Notes under the pieces: generated by a model | Databases searched by the model: none | Told to the model about the DNA's origin: nothing | The model's input: the letters and a program-made list of their open reading frames with translations, nothing else | Program-made: the position numbers and the translations under genes | Shown: piece after piece, positions 1 to 6,784 of the stretch | How the letters are laid out: the number at the start of each line of letters is the position of its first letter | Position numbering within the stretch: position 1 is the first letter of the stretch | Source of the DNA: Pseudomonadota bacterium | GTDB lineage: Bacteria > Pseudomonadota > Alphaproteobacteria > Rhizobiales > Segnochrobactraceae | Length of the DNA: 14,319 nt | Assembly: GCA_023442215.1 (NCBI GenBank) | Contig: JAEZMP010000376.1 | Coordinates: 1 to 14,319 of the forward strand | Direction of reading: 5' to 3'

Positions 1-481
1 GTTCCAGCCCTACCTCTCCGGCGAGCGCACGCCCCACAACGATCCGGACGCCCGCGCCGCCTTCGCCGGTCTCAGCCACGCCACGGGGCCGGAGGATCTG
101 GCGCTCGCCGTGCTCGAAGGCGTCGCCTTCGCGGTGCGCGACTGCCTCGACGCGCTCGCCGAGGCCGGCTCCCGGCCGGCGGCTGTGGCAGCGATCGGCG
201 GCGGCTCGCGCTCGGATCTGTGGCTCCGCATCATCGCCGCCGCGCTCGACCTGCCGGTGCACCGCCTCGCCGGCGGCGATCTCGGCGGCGCGTTCGGCGC
301 CGCGCGCCTCGGCCGCATCGCCGCAGATGGGGCCGACCCGGCGGCGATCGCCACCAAGCCGCCGGTCGCCGCCGTGATCGACCCTGACCGCGACCTGGCG
401 GCGCGCTACGGCGACACGCTCGGGCGTTATCGCGCGCTCTATCCGGCGCTGAAGGGCATCACCGGCCGGACCATGGCCTGA
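1..481 (+). CDS. xylB: Xylulokinase, C-terminal part (5' end outside the window)
   Basis: This is the C-terminal 159 residues of a FGGY-family sugar kinase, read from position 2 in frame. The first visible residues, YLSGERTPHNDPDARAAF, are the characteristic xylulokinase block that precedes the second ATPase subdomain. A GGGSRSDLW segment follows, which in the family contributes to ATP binding, then a GGAFGAARLG helix near the C-terminus. The enzyme phosphorylates D-xylulose to D-xylulose 5-phosphate in the cytoplasm. xylA lies 72 bp downstream on the same strand, so the two very probably form one operon. A related FGGY kinase cannot be fully excluded from the fragment, but the xylA neighbour makes xylB by far the best reading. 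The stop is TGA at 479-481; nothing looks broken. Confidence 0.93.
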   Translation, partial: FQPYLSGERTPHNDPDARAAFAGLSHATGPEDLALAVLEGVAFAVRDCLDALAEAGSRPAAVAAIGGGSRSDLWLRIIAAALDLPVHRLAGGDLGGAFGAARLGRIAADGADPAAIATKPPVAAVIDPDRDLAARYGDTLGRYRALYPALKGITGRTMA

Positions 482-553
482 CGGCGCGCCGTCGCCGACA
501 CCGGAAAGCCGGCTCGAGGGAAGGCCGGCGCGAACAAAGAGGGGAACGCCATC

Positions 554-1870
554 ATGACCGCCCACTTCTTCGATGCCGCGAAACCGGTCGCCTACGAAGG
601 GCCGGAAAGCCGCAACCCGCTCGCCTTCCGCTGGTACAATCCCGACGAGATCGTGCTCGGCAAGCGCATGGAAGACCACCTGCGCTTCGCGGTCTGCTAC
701 TGGCATTCGTTCGCGTGGCCGGGCTCCGATCCGTTCGGCGGCCAGACCTTCGAGCGCCCGTGGTTCGGTGGCGACGATCCGATGGCGCTCGCCCGCGCCA
801 AGGCGGACGCGGCGTTCGATCTGTTCCGCATCCTCGACGTGCCGTTCTTCACCTTCCACGACCGCGACATCGCGCCTGAAGGGGCCTCGCTCGCGGAATC
901 CGACCGCAACGTGAAGGCCATCGGCGACATCTTCGCGGCCAGGATGGAGACGGCGAAGGTCAAGCTCCTTTGGGGCACCGCGAACCTGTTCTCCCACCGC
1001 CGCTACATGGCCGGCGCCGCCACCAACCCGGACCCGGACGTGTTCGCCTATGCCGCCGCGCAGGTGAAGACGGTGTTCGATCTGACTCACGCCCTCGGCG
1101 GCGAAAACTATGTGCTGTGGGGCGGCCGCGAAGGCTACGAGACGCTCCTCAACACCGATTTCCGCCGCGAGCTCGACCAGCTCGGCCGCTTCCTGTCGCT
1201 CGTCGTCGAGCACAAGCACAAGATCGGCTTCAAGGGGCAGATCCTGATCGAACCGAAGCCGAAGGAACCGACCAAGCACCAGTACGACTACGATGTCGCC
1301 ACGGTGTACGGCTTCCTGAAGCGCTACGGCCTCGAGAACGAGGTGAAGCTCAACCTCGAACAGAACCACGCCATTCTCGCCGGGCACAGCTTCGAGCACG
1401 AGATCGCGCTCGCCTTCGCCCTCGGCGTGTTCGGCTCGCTCGACATCAATCGGGGCGACTACCTGCTCGGCTGGGATACCGACCAGTTCGCCATGAACGT
1501 GCCCGAACTCGCGCTGGCGCTCTACGAGTTCCTGAAGGGGGGCGGCTTCACCTCGGGCGGGCTCAATTTCGACGCCAAGATCCGCCGGCAGTCGCTCGAT
1601 CCCGTCGACCTGATCCAGGCCCACGTCGGCTCGATGGACGCCATCGGCCGGGCGCTCAAGGTCGCCGCCGCGATGATCGAGGACGGCGAACTCGCCCGCT
1701 TCGTCGATGCCCGCTATGCCGGCTGGGAGGGCGAGGAGGCGAAGGCGATGCTGGCCGGGCACCGCTCGCTCGACGATATCGCCGCGCGCGTCCATGCCGG
1801 GGGCCTCGATCCGAAGCCACGCTCCGGCCGCCAGGAATATCTGGAGACCCTGGCCAACCGCTATCTCTGA
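554..1870 (+). CDS. xylA: Xylose isomerase
   Basis: 438 residues, the normal length for the long (E. coli-type) class II xylose isomerases. It interconverts D-xylose and D-xylulose in the cytoplasm with two divalent metal ions. All expected active-site residues are visible, offset by one from E. coli numbering: H102 and D105 in FTFHDRDIAPEG, W-G-G-R-E-G-Y around 190, E233 and K235 in LIEPKPKEP, E269 and H272 in LNLEQNHAILAGH, D297, D308 and D310 in DINRGDYLLGWDTDQF, and D340 in LNFDAKIRR. The start is the ATG at 554, preceded by GAGGGG at 540-545. The 72-bp gap after xylB holds a 6-bp GCCGGC hairpin (508-529) but no obvious promoter, so co-transcription with xylB is likely. No xylose regulator or transporter lies in the window. 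Confidence 0.98.
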   Translation: MTAHFFDAAKPVAYEGPESRNPLAFRWYNPDEIVLGKRMEDHLRFAVCYWHSFAWPGSDPFGGQTFERPWFGGDDPMALARAKADAAFDLFRILDVPFFTFHDRDIAPEGASLAESDRNVKAIGDIFAARMETAKVKLLWGTANLFSHRRYMAGAATNPDPDVFAYAAAQVKTVFDLTHALGGENYVLWGGREGYETLLNTDFRRELDQLGRFLSLVVEHKHKIGFKGQILIEPKPKEPTKHQYDYDVATVYGFLKRYGLENEVKLNLEQNHAILAGHSFEHEIALAFALGVFGSLDINRGDYLLGWDTDQFAMNVPELALALYEFLKGGGFTSGGLNFDAKIRRQSLDPVDLIQAHVGSMDAIGRALKVAAAMIEDGELARFVDARYAGWEGEEAKAMLAGHRSLDDIAARVHAGGLDPKPRSGRQEYLETLANRYL

Positions 1871-1903
1871 CTGCTGGCCGGCTCGAACAGCGGGCGGTTC
1901 CGA

Positions 1904-1939
1904 AGCAGCGGGGCCGGCGAAGGCGCCGGGTCCGCTGCT
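1904..1939 (+). terminator. GC-rich hairpin downstream of xylA, possible transcription terminator
   Basis: An 8-bp outer stem (AGCAGCGG pairing with CCGCTGCT), a 2x2 mismatch, then a 6-bp inner stem CCGGCG/CGCCGG closed by an AAGG loop. It begins 33 nt after the xylA stop, where an operon end is expected. No U-tract follows, so it is either a weak or factor-assisted terminator or a 3'-end-stabilising hairpin. Confidence 0.45.
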
Positions 1940-2087
1940 GTGGATATCGTATGCAGGCGAATGATGAGCCGTCTCAGTTCACGGGCCTGACATCTGGGCT
2001 TTTTATGGTCCCGCCATGCGCGCCAGGGTGGTTGCCGGCGGGGTATGACGTCGTCCGTGTGTCGATGTGGCTGGGTGACCGCCCGCG

Positions 2088-2112
2088 CGCCTTTTCGGAA
2101 AAAGGCGGTTTT
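2088..2112 (+). promoter_or_regulatory. Leader hairpin covering the phosphatase ribosome binding site
   Basis: CGCCTTTT (2088-2095), loop CGGA, AAAAGGCG (2100-2107): a perfect 8-bp stem. It is followed by G and four Ts (2109-2112), with the phosphatase ATG at 2115. The only Shine-Dalgarno-like sequence before that ATG, AAGGCGG at 2102-2108 (6-nt spacing), is the 3' arm of the stem, so folding would hide it. The stem plus T-run also has the shape of an intrinsic terminator. The rest of the 1871-2114 gap holds the hairpin after xylA; I could not find a convincing -35/-10 pair or PhoB site there. Confidence 0.5.
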
Positions 2113-2114
2113 CC

Positions 2115-3995
2115 ATGCGACACAACTGGCTTGCGGCGCTCGCGTTCGCCCTCGTCCCGGCCACGGCGATTCTGCCCGGCGCCGCGTTCGCCCAGACGGG
2201 CGAGACCAAGATGCTGGAGGCCGACGACGGCTCCCAGACGAAGATCTTCCCCCTCGACCGTGCGACGCTGCTCTCCGGCGGCAAGTTCGACCTCAAGGTC
2301 GAATTTCCGGCGGTGGTGAAGCAGGACGACATCAAGATCCTCGTCGAAGGCCGCGAATACACCGAGGTCTTCAAGGAAAAGCCGGTCTATATCGAGAACG
2401 AGAACGACAAGGACGGTTCCTCCGTCGTCGTGAAGAACGCCTCGATCGAGATTCCCGGGCATTACACCATCGTCGCCGAGGGCAAGGGCGCCGACGGCAA
2501 GACCTACCGCCACGAGGTCAAGTGGGAGGTGTTCGGCACGCCGAAGGAGGCGAAGGCCAAGAACATCATCTTCCTGCTCGGCGACGGCATGGCCGTCTCC
2601 ATGCGCACCGGCGCGCGGATCATGTCCAAGGGCAACACCGAGGGCAAGGCCAACGGCAAGCTGAACATGGATACCCTGCCGGCGATGGCCTTCATCGGCA
2701 CTTCGTCGACGGATTCCATCGCCGCCGACAGCGCCAACACCATGTCGGCCTACATGACCGGCCAGAAGTCCGCGGTGAACGCGCTCGGCGTCTATGCCAC
2801 CCGCGCCAAGGGCTCGCTCGACCAGCCGCACCAGGAGACCATCGCCGAAGCCATCCGCCGCATGGCGCCGGGCAAGGCGATCGGCGTCGTCTCCAACGCC
2901 GAGATCGAGGACGCCACGCCGGCCGCGGTCGTGTCCCACACCCGCCGCCGCGCCGACAAGCCCGAGATCGTCGGCATGTTCTACGACGTGAAGCCGGAGG
3001 TGATCCTCGGCGGCGGCTCGGCTTACTTCCTGCCGAAGTCGGTGCCTGGCTCCAAGCGCAAGGACGACGTCGACTACGTCGCGAAGTTCAAGGATGCCGG
3101 CTACGCCTTCGCCACCACCGAGCAGGAGCTCGCCACCGCGAAGGGCACCAACACCGGCAAGCTGCTCGGCCTGTTCCACACCGGAAACATGGACGGCGCG
3201 CTCGACGAGAAGCTCGGCACCGGCACCACCAAGAAGTTCCCGGACCAGCCGCCGCTGACCGACATGATGACCGCCGCCCTCGATGTTCTCTCCAAGAACC
3301 AGGACGGCTTCTTCCTGATGGTCGAGAGCGCGCTGATCGACAAGTTCGAGCATCCGCTCGATTTCGACCGTGCGATCTATGAAACCATCGTCATGGACAA
3401 GCTGGTCGGCATCGCCCAGGAATATGCCAAGACCCATCCGGATACGCTGATCATCGCCACCGCCGACCACACCCACGGCGTCTCGATCATCGGCACCATC
3501 GACGACGACAAGCCGGGCACGGTGGTCGAGCAGGTCAGCGACAACGGCAAGGTCGTCGGCTCCGAGACGATGACCCCGGGCATCCAGATGCGCGAGAAGG
3601 TCGGCGTCTACCAGGATGCGGGCTTCCCGAACTATGTCGACGCCGACGGCGACGGCTTCCCGGACAAGGTGGACGTCTCGCGCCGCCTCGCGGTGTTCGC
3701 CAACAACTTCCCCGACTATTACGAGACCTTCCGCCCGAAGATGGACGGTCCGTTCGTGCCGGCGGTGAAGAACGAGAAGGGCGAATACGTCGCCAACGAA
3801 GCCTACAAGAACGTCCCCGGCGCCGTGCTGCGCATCGGCAACACGCCGCGCTCGGAAGACACCGGCGTTCATGCGGTCGACGACGTCGTGCTCCAGGCCC
3901 AGGGCCCGGGCTCCGAGCAGCTCCACGGCTACATGGAGAATTCGGACGTGTTCCGCGTGATGGCCGACAGCTTCGCCCTCGGCGTGCAGCAATAA
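2115..3995 (+). CDS. Exported alkaline phosphatase (PhoA superfamily) with extra N-terminal domain
   Basis: 626 residues. A Sec-type signal peptide spans residues 1-27 (cut after AFA-Q). A beta-rich domain of about 120 residues with no recognised motif follows. The alkaline phosphatase domain starts near residue 150. Catalytic features match E. coli PhoA in order: metal ligand D157 in LLGDGM, nucleophile S206 in DSANTMSAYMTG, SNAEIEDATPAAVVSHTRRR, E404 with D409-K410 and H413 (VESALIDKFEH), D451-H452 (TADHTHG) and H586 (TGVHAVDDV). The lysine after D409 is as in E. coli. It should hydrolyse phosphomonoesters in the periplasm using two zinc and one magnesium ion. Residues 509-520, DADGDGFPDKVD, form a calcium-loop (EF-hand/thrombospondin type 3-like) motif inside the domain. 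It is longer than typical PhoA (about 470) because of the N-terminal domain and insertions. The start is chosen for the signal peptide. A terminator and a metal-related ABC cassette follow. Substrate preference is not deducible. Confidence 0.9.
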   Translation: MRHNWLAALAFALVPATAILPGAAFAQTGETKMLEADDGSQTKIFPLDRATLLSGGKFDLKVEFPAVVKQDDIKILVEGREYTEVFKEKPVYIENENDKDGSSVVVKNASIEIPGHYTIVAEGKGADGKTYRHEVKWEVFGTPKEAKAKNIIFLLGDGMAVSMRTGARIMSKGNTEGKANGKLNMDTLPAMAFIGTSSTDSIAADSANTMSAYMTGQKSAVNALGVYATRAKGSLDQPHQETIAEAIRRMAPGKAIGVVSNAEIEDATPAAVVSHTRRRADKPEIVGMFYDVKPEVILGGGSAYFLPKSVPGSKRKDDVDYVAKFKDAGYAFATTEQELATAKGTNTGKLLGLFHTGNMDGALDEKLGTGTTKKFPDQPPLTDMMTAALDVLSKNQDGFFLMVESALIDKFEHPLDFDRAIYETIVMDKLVGIAQEYAKTHPDTLIIATADHTHGVSIIGTIDDDKPGTVVEQVSDNGKVVGSETMTPGIQMREKVGVYQDAGFPNYVDADGDGFPDKVDVSRRLAVFANNFPDYYETFRPKMDGPFVPAVKNEKGEYVANEAYKNVPGAVLRIGNTPRSEDTGVHAVDDVVLQAQGPGSEQLHGYMENSDVFRVMADSFALGVQQ

Positions 3996-4013
3996 GCCAC
4001 CCCGACGATACGA

Positions 4014-4049
4014 GGGTCCGGGCGCGCGGCGTCCGGACCTCTTCCTTTT
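4014..4049 (+). terminator. Rho-independent terminator after the phosphatase gene
   Basis: GGTCCGG (4015-4021) pairs with CCGGACC (4033-4039) around an 11-nt loop, with an extra G-U pair outside. A T-rich run (TTCCTTTT) at 4042-4049 follows directly. It sits 18 nt after the phosphatase stop and only 32 nt before the next start codon. Expression of the following cassette must therefore come from read-through or from a promoter I cannot see inside this gap. Confidence 0.65.
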
Positions 4050-4081
4050 GTGCCACGGCGATCGAGCCGGGAGGCCAGGCC

Positions 4082-4591
4082 ATGACGAGACCCGGAACCG
4101 ACATCGCAACCGCGCCGGCGCGTGCCGCCGCCGGCATCTCCCGACGAACGCTGCTGCGGACGGGGATCGCGCTCGCGGCCTGCGGCCTCGCGGCAGGAGG
4201 CGTCGCACCAGCCATCGCCGCGTCGGAAGACCTGACCTTCGACGAGCTCTATTCGAAGATCGGCGTCCTCGGCATGGAGTTCTCCGCCAAGGTCAAGGCG
4301 CTCGCCGGCAGCCGCATCACCATGCGCGGCTTCATGGCGCCGCCCCTGAAGGCCGAGGCCAAGTTCTTCGTGCTGTCATCGACGCCGCTGTCGATCTGTC
4401 CGTTCTGTTCCTCCGATGCCGACTGGCCGAGCGACATCGTGGTGGTCTATCTCGAACGCAAGCAGACCTTCGTGCAGTACAACGCGGCCATCGACGTGTC
4501 CGGCACGCTGGAATACGGCTCTTGGACCGATCCCGAAACAGGGTTCGTCAGCCTCGTGCGGCTGATCGATTCCTCCTTCTCGCTGGCGTGA
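4082..4591 (+). CDS. Small exported protein with Tat-type signal and CPFC motif (DUF3299-like)
   Basis: 169 residues. The N-terminus carries a twin-arginine motif S20-R-R-T-L-L-R26, a short hydrophobic stretch and an AIA cleavage site near residue 46. LAAC ending at C34 could alternatively be a lipobox, though the hydrophobic part before it is very short. The mature protein has a G-F-M-A-P-P block (83-88), a C106-P-F-C109 pair and then a DIVVVYLE strand. The order G-[FY]-M-x-P ... Cys ... I-V-V resembles the DUF3299 family. Members of that family, as I recall, sit beside zinc-repressed ABC transporter genes in Pseudomonas (the PA4063-PA4066 region). The assignment is by eye. The role is unknown; the cysteines could bind metal. 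Ribosome binding site GGGAGG lies at 4070-4075. The stop codon overlaps the next gene's candidate GTG start, so the three genes look translationally coupled. Confidence 0.75.
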   Translation: MTRPGTDIATAPARAAAGISRRTLLRTGIALAACGLAAGGVAPAIAASEDLTFDELYSKIGVLGMEFSAKVKALAGSRITMRGFMAPPLKAEAKFFVLSSTPLSICPFCSSDADWPSDIVVVYLERKQTFVQYNAAIDVSGTLEYGSWTDPETGFVSLVRLIDSSFSLA

Positions 4592-5349
4592 CCGCGATGC
4601 CCGGTCTCGTGCTCGACGATATTTCGGTTTCGTTCCCCGGTCTCGCCGCTCCGGTTCTGGAGATCGCGCGCCTCGCGATCGCGCCGGGCCAAGCGGTGGC
4701 GGTCACCGGCCCGTCCGGGTCCGGCAAGTCGACCCTCATCAACGTGGTGACGGGGCTGGAGCGGCCGAACCGCGGCCGGGTGATGTGGGCCGGCGAGGAT
4801 CTCGCCCGCCGCTCCGAGGCGGCACGCGATGCGTGGCGCGCGGCGAATGTCGGGCTCGTCATGCAGGATTTCCACCTGTTCCCCGGTCTCAGCGCGGTCG
4901 AGAACGTGCTGCTGCCGGCGCGCTTCCGCCGCCTCTCGGTCGATGCCGGGATGAAGGCGCGGGCGCTCGATCTCCTCGCCCATGTCGGCATCGCCCGCCC
5001 GGCCCAGTCTGTCGAAACGCTGTCGCGCGGCGAGATGCAGCGCGTGGCGGTCGCCCGTGCGCTCCTGAAGCGCCCCGGCATCATCGTAGCCGACGAGCCC
5101 ACCGCGAGCCTCGATGCCGAGGCGGGCGCCGTCGTCGGCGAACTCCTGACCGAACTCAGCCGCAAGGAGGGCGCGACGCTCGTCGCTGTCACCCACGACG
5201 ACCGGCTGGTCGCCCGACTGGACCGGCAGGTGCGCCTTAAGTCCGGACGAATCGTCGCCGATGGGCCCGTGATGCGCGAAGGCGCGACGAGCGAGAGTCT
5301 CTCGCCCTCGATGGCGTTCGCGTCGAGCGACGTGGGGTCCGGCGCGTGA
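4588..5349 (+). CDS. ABC transporter ATP-binding protein (LolD/MacB type)
   Basis: About 253 residues, the ATPase subunit of an ABC exporter-like or mechanotransmission-type complex in the cytoplasm. Numbering is from GTG 4588. Walker A is GPSGSGKST (41-49), the Q-loop is in VMQDFHLFPGLSAVENVLLP, the signature is LSRGEMQR (145-152), Walker B is IIVADEPTASLD with D169-E170, and the H-loop is VAVTHDD. The signature departs from LSGGQ/LSGGE by an arginine at the third position. The GTG at 4588 overlaps the preceding stop as GTGA, the same overlap that joins this gene to the permease downstream; ATG at 4597 is an equally possible start. Neither has a strong Shine-Dalgarno sequence, which fits translational coupling. 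A poorly conserved tail of about 25 residues (from ADGPVMREG) follows the nucleotide-binding domain. Family is certain; substrate is inferred only from the neighbours. Confidence 0.92.
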   Translation: MTAMPGLVLDDISVSFPGLAAPVLEIARLAIAPGQAVAVTGPSGSGKSTLINVVTGLERPNRGRVMWAGEDLARRSEAARDAWRAANVGLVMQDFHLFPGLSAVENVLLPARFRRLSVDAGMKARALDLLAHVGIARPAQSVETLSRGEMQRVAVARALLKRPGIIVADEPTASLDAEAGAVVGELLTELSRKEGATLVAVTHDDRLVARLDRQVRLKSGRIVADGPVMREGATSESLSPSMAFASSDVGSGA

Positions 5350-6725
5350 TCCCGATCCGTCTCGTTCTCGCCGATCTCAAGCGTCTCTGGGTCGGGTCGC
5401 TCGTCATCGTCCTTCTGATCGGCTTCGCCACCGCGCTCGGCGTCACCGTGACGTTGCAGGAGCGCGCCCTGCGCCTCGGCAGCGCCCGGGCGGCGGACCG
5501 GTTCGATCTTGTCGTCGGCTCCGCGGGCAGCGAAACCCAGCTCGTGCTGTCAGCTGTGTTCCTGCAGCCCTCGCCGCTGCCGCTGATGCCCGGAGCCGTG
5601 CTTGCGAAGCTCGCGGCCGATCCCCGCGTCGCCTGGGCGGCGCCGATCGGCTTCGGCGACAGCTTCGAGGGCATGCCGGTGGTCGGCACCACGACCGCGT
5701 TCGTCACCGATGGCGGCCGGGCGGCGCTCACCGAGGGCCGTGATTTTACGGCCATGAGCGAGGCCGTGGTGGGTGCCGCCGTCCCGCTCGCGCTCGGCGA
5801 TATCGTCAAGCCGATGCACGGCCTCGTCGGCGAGGCCGGCCATACCCACACCGAACTCGCCTACACCGTCGTCGGCCGCATGGCGCGCACCGGCACGCCG
5901 TGGGACCGGGCGATCCTGGTGCCGATCGAAGGTGTGTGGGCGATCCACGGTCTCGGCCATCACCACCACGACGACGACGGGGACGCCGATCACCACGACG
6001 AGCCGGGTGCGGATCACGACCACGAGGCGGAGGCCGATCACGACCACGAGGCGGGGGCCGCTGCCGTTCAGGTCGATCCGGACGATCACGATCACGAGGC
6101 CGACGGTCACGTCGCCGGGGTCGGTCACGCGGAAGGCCACGGTGCGCTGCCGGTGTTCGACCATATCGGCCCGCCATGGTCGGCCAACATGCCCGGCGTT
6201 CCCGCGATCATCGTCAAGGCCGCTTCCATCGCCGATGCCTACCGCCTGCGCGGGGAATATCGCGGCAACGGCACGGTGGGCGTCTTCCCGGCGGAGGTGC
6301 TGACCCGGCTTTACGCCACCCTTGGCGATGCCCGTCTGGTGCTGACCTTGATCGCGATGGGCACGGAGGCGCTTGTGGCGGCGGCCGTCGTGCTGGTCAC
6401 CGTGGTGCATCTTTCCCAGCGCCGGCGTGAGATCGGCGCGCTCAGGGCGCTCGGCGCCCCACGATCCTCGATCTTCGCGCTGGTCTGGTGCGAGATCCTG
6501 GTGCTGGTCGGCGTCGGCGTGGCGCTCGGCTTCGGCCTCGGCTACGCCGCCGCCCGTGTGATCGCCTCGGTGATGACGAGCCGCAGCGGCGTCGTGCTGC
6601 CGGTGGAATTCGAGCCGCAAGATGGGATGTTTGCGCTGCTCCTCCTCGCCGTCGCCGCCCTCATCGCGCTGGTCCCGGCGTTCCTCGCCTACCGCCAGCC
6701 CGCCGCCGCCGCGCTGCGGGGTTAG
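5346..6725 (+). CDS. FtsX/MacB-type ABC permease with histidine-rich periplasmic insert
   Basis: 459 residues, starting at GTG 5346, which overlaps the ATPase stop as GTGA. One N-terminal membrane segment (about 17-37) is followed by a periplasmic MacB_PCD-like domain and three C-terminal membrane segments (about 332-354, 376-400, 428-450), the usual FtsX-like topology. The cytoplasmic loop RRREIGALRALGAPRSSIF is the typical coupling helix. The periplasmic domain has FDLVVGSAGSETQLVLS, an AGHTHTEL site and TGTPWDRAILVPIEGVWAIH, blocks I associate with permeases of metal-linked MacB-like cassettes. Residues 201-265 form a low-complexity insert with 16 His and about 15 Asp, including near-repeats of ADHDHEA. 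This strongly suggests binding of zinc or another transition metal in the periplasm. Whether the complex moves a metal, a metal-loaded ligand or a lipoprotein cannot be read from the sequence. It ends 60 bp before the convergent lysR. Confidence 0.92.
   Translation: MIPIRLVLADLKRLWVGSLVIVLLIGFATALGVTVTLQERALRLGSARAADRFDLVVGSAGSETQLVLSAVFLQPSPLPLMPGAVLAKLAADPRVAWAAPIGFGDSFEGMPVVGTTTAFVTDGGRAALTEGRDFTAMSEAVVGAAVPLALGDIVKPMHGLVGEAGHTHTELAYTVVGRMARTGTPWDRAILVPIEGVWAIHGLGHHHHDDDGDADHHDEPGADHDHEAEADHDHEAGAAAVQVDPDDHDHEADGHVAGVGHAEGHGALPVFDHIGPPWSANMPGVPAIIVKAASIADAYRLRGEYRGNGTVGVFPAEVLTRLYATLGDARLVLTLIAMGTEALVAAAVVLVTVVHLSQRRREIGALRALGAPRSSIFALVWCEILVLVGVGVALGFGLGYAAARVIASVMTSRSGVVLPVEFEPQDGMFALLLLAVAALIALVPAFLAYRQPAAAALRG
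6012..6054 (+). repeat. Direct repeat encoding DHDHEA units in the permease
   Basis: A 19-bp sequence at 6012-6030 is repeated exactly at 6036-6054 (24-bp period, eight codons), each copy encoding DHDHEA. A degenerate third copy lies at 6084-6100. The pattern suggests growth of the metal-binding insert by in-frame duplication. Confidence 0.8.
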
Positions 6726-6740
6726 GCATCGGACCGAACA

Positions 6741-6780
6741 GCGGGCACCGGCTTTCGGGAATTCAGGGGCTCAGGCCCGC
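6741..6780. terminator. Possible bidirectional terminator between convergent genes
   Basis: The gap between the permease stop and the lysR stop (6726-6784) contains GCGGGC at 6741-6746 pairing with GCCCGC at 6775-6780, plus a small alternative stem GGGC-TCAG-GCCC. The pairing is imperfect and there is no long T-run, so this is a weak call supported mostly by position. Confidence 0.25.
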
Positions 6781-6784
6781 GCCT

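Noticed and set aside
1974..1993. PhoB-box-like direct repeat upstream of the phosphatase
   Set aside because: CTGACAT resembles one half-site, but no second half-site occurs at the required 11-bp period.
970..2319. Long plus-strand ORF in the wrong frame through xylA and into the phosphatase
   Set aside because: It overlaps xylA out of frame, the product is Arg/Pro-rich, and it crosses the intergenic region into the phosphatase signal peptide.
3996..4081. Zur box before the metal-related cassette
   Set aside because: I looked here and in 1871-2114 for an AT-rich TGTTATA/TATAACA-type dyad and found none, so zinc control is not supported by a visible site.
1974..4208. Open reading frame of 744 codons on the minus strand
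   Set aside because: It lies antisense to the alkaline phosphatase, whose catalytic motifs are certain. The product is low-complexity (rich in Arg, Gly, Val, Asp, His) with no motif, as expected from a GC-rich antisense frame.
5550..6620. Minus-strand ORF of 356 codons with V/I-rich repeats opposite the His-rich insert
   Set aside because: Its repeats are only the complement of the DHDHEA repeats in the permease; there is no start signal or family motif.
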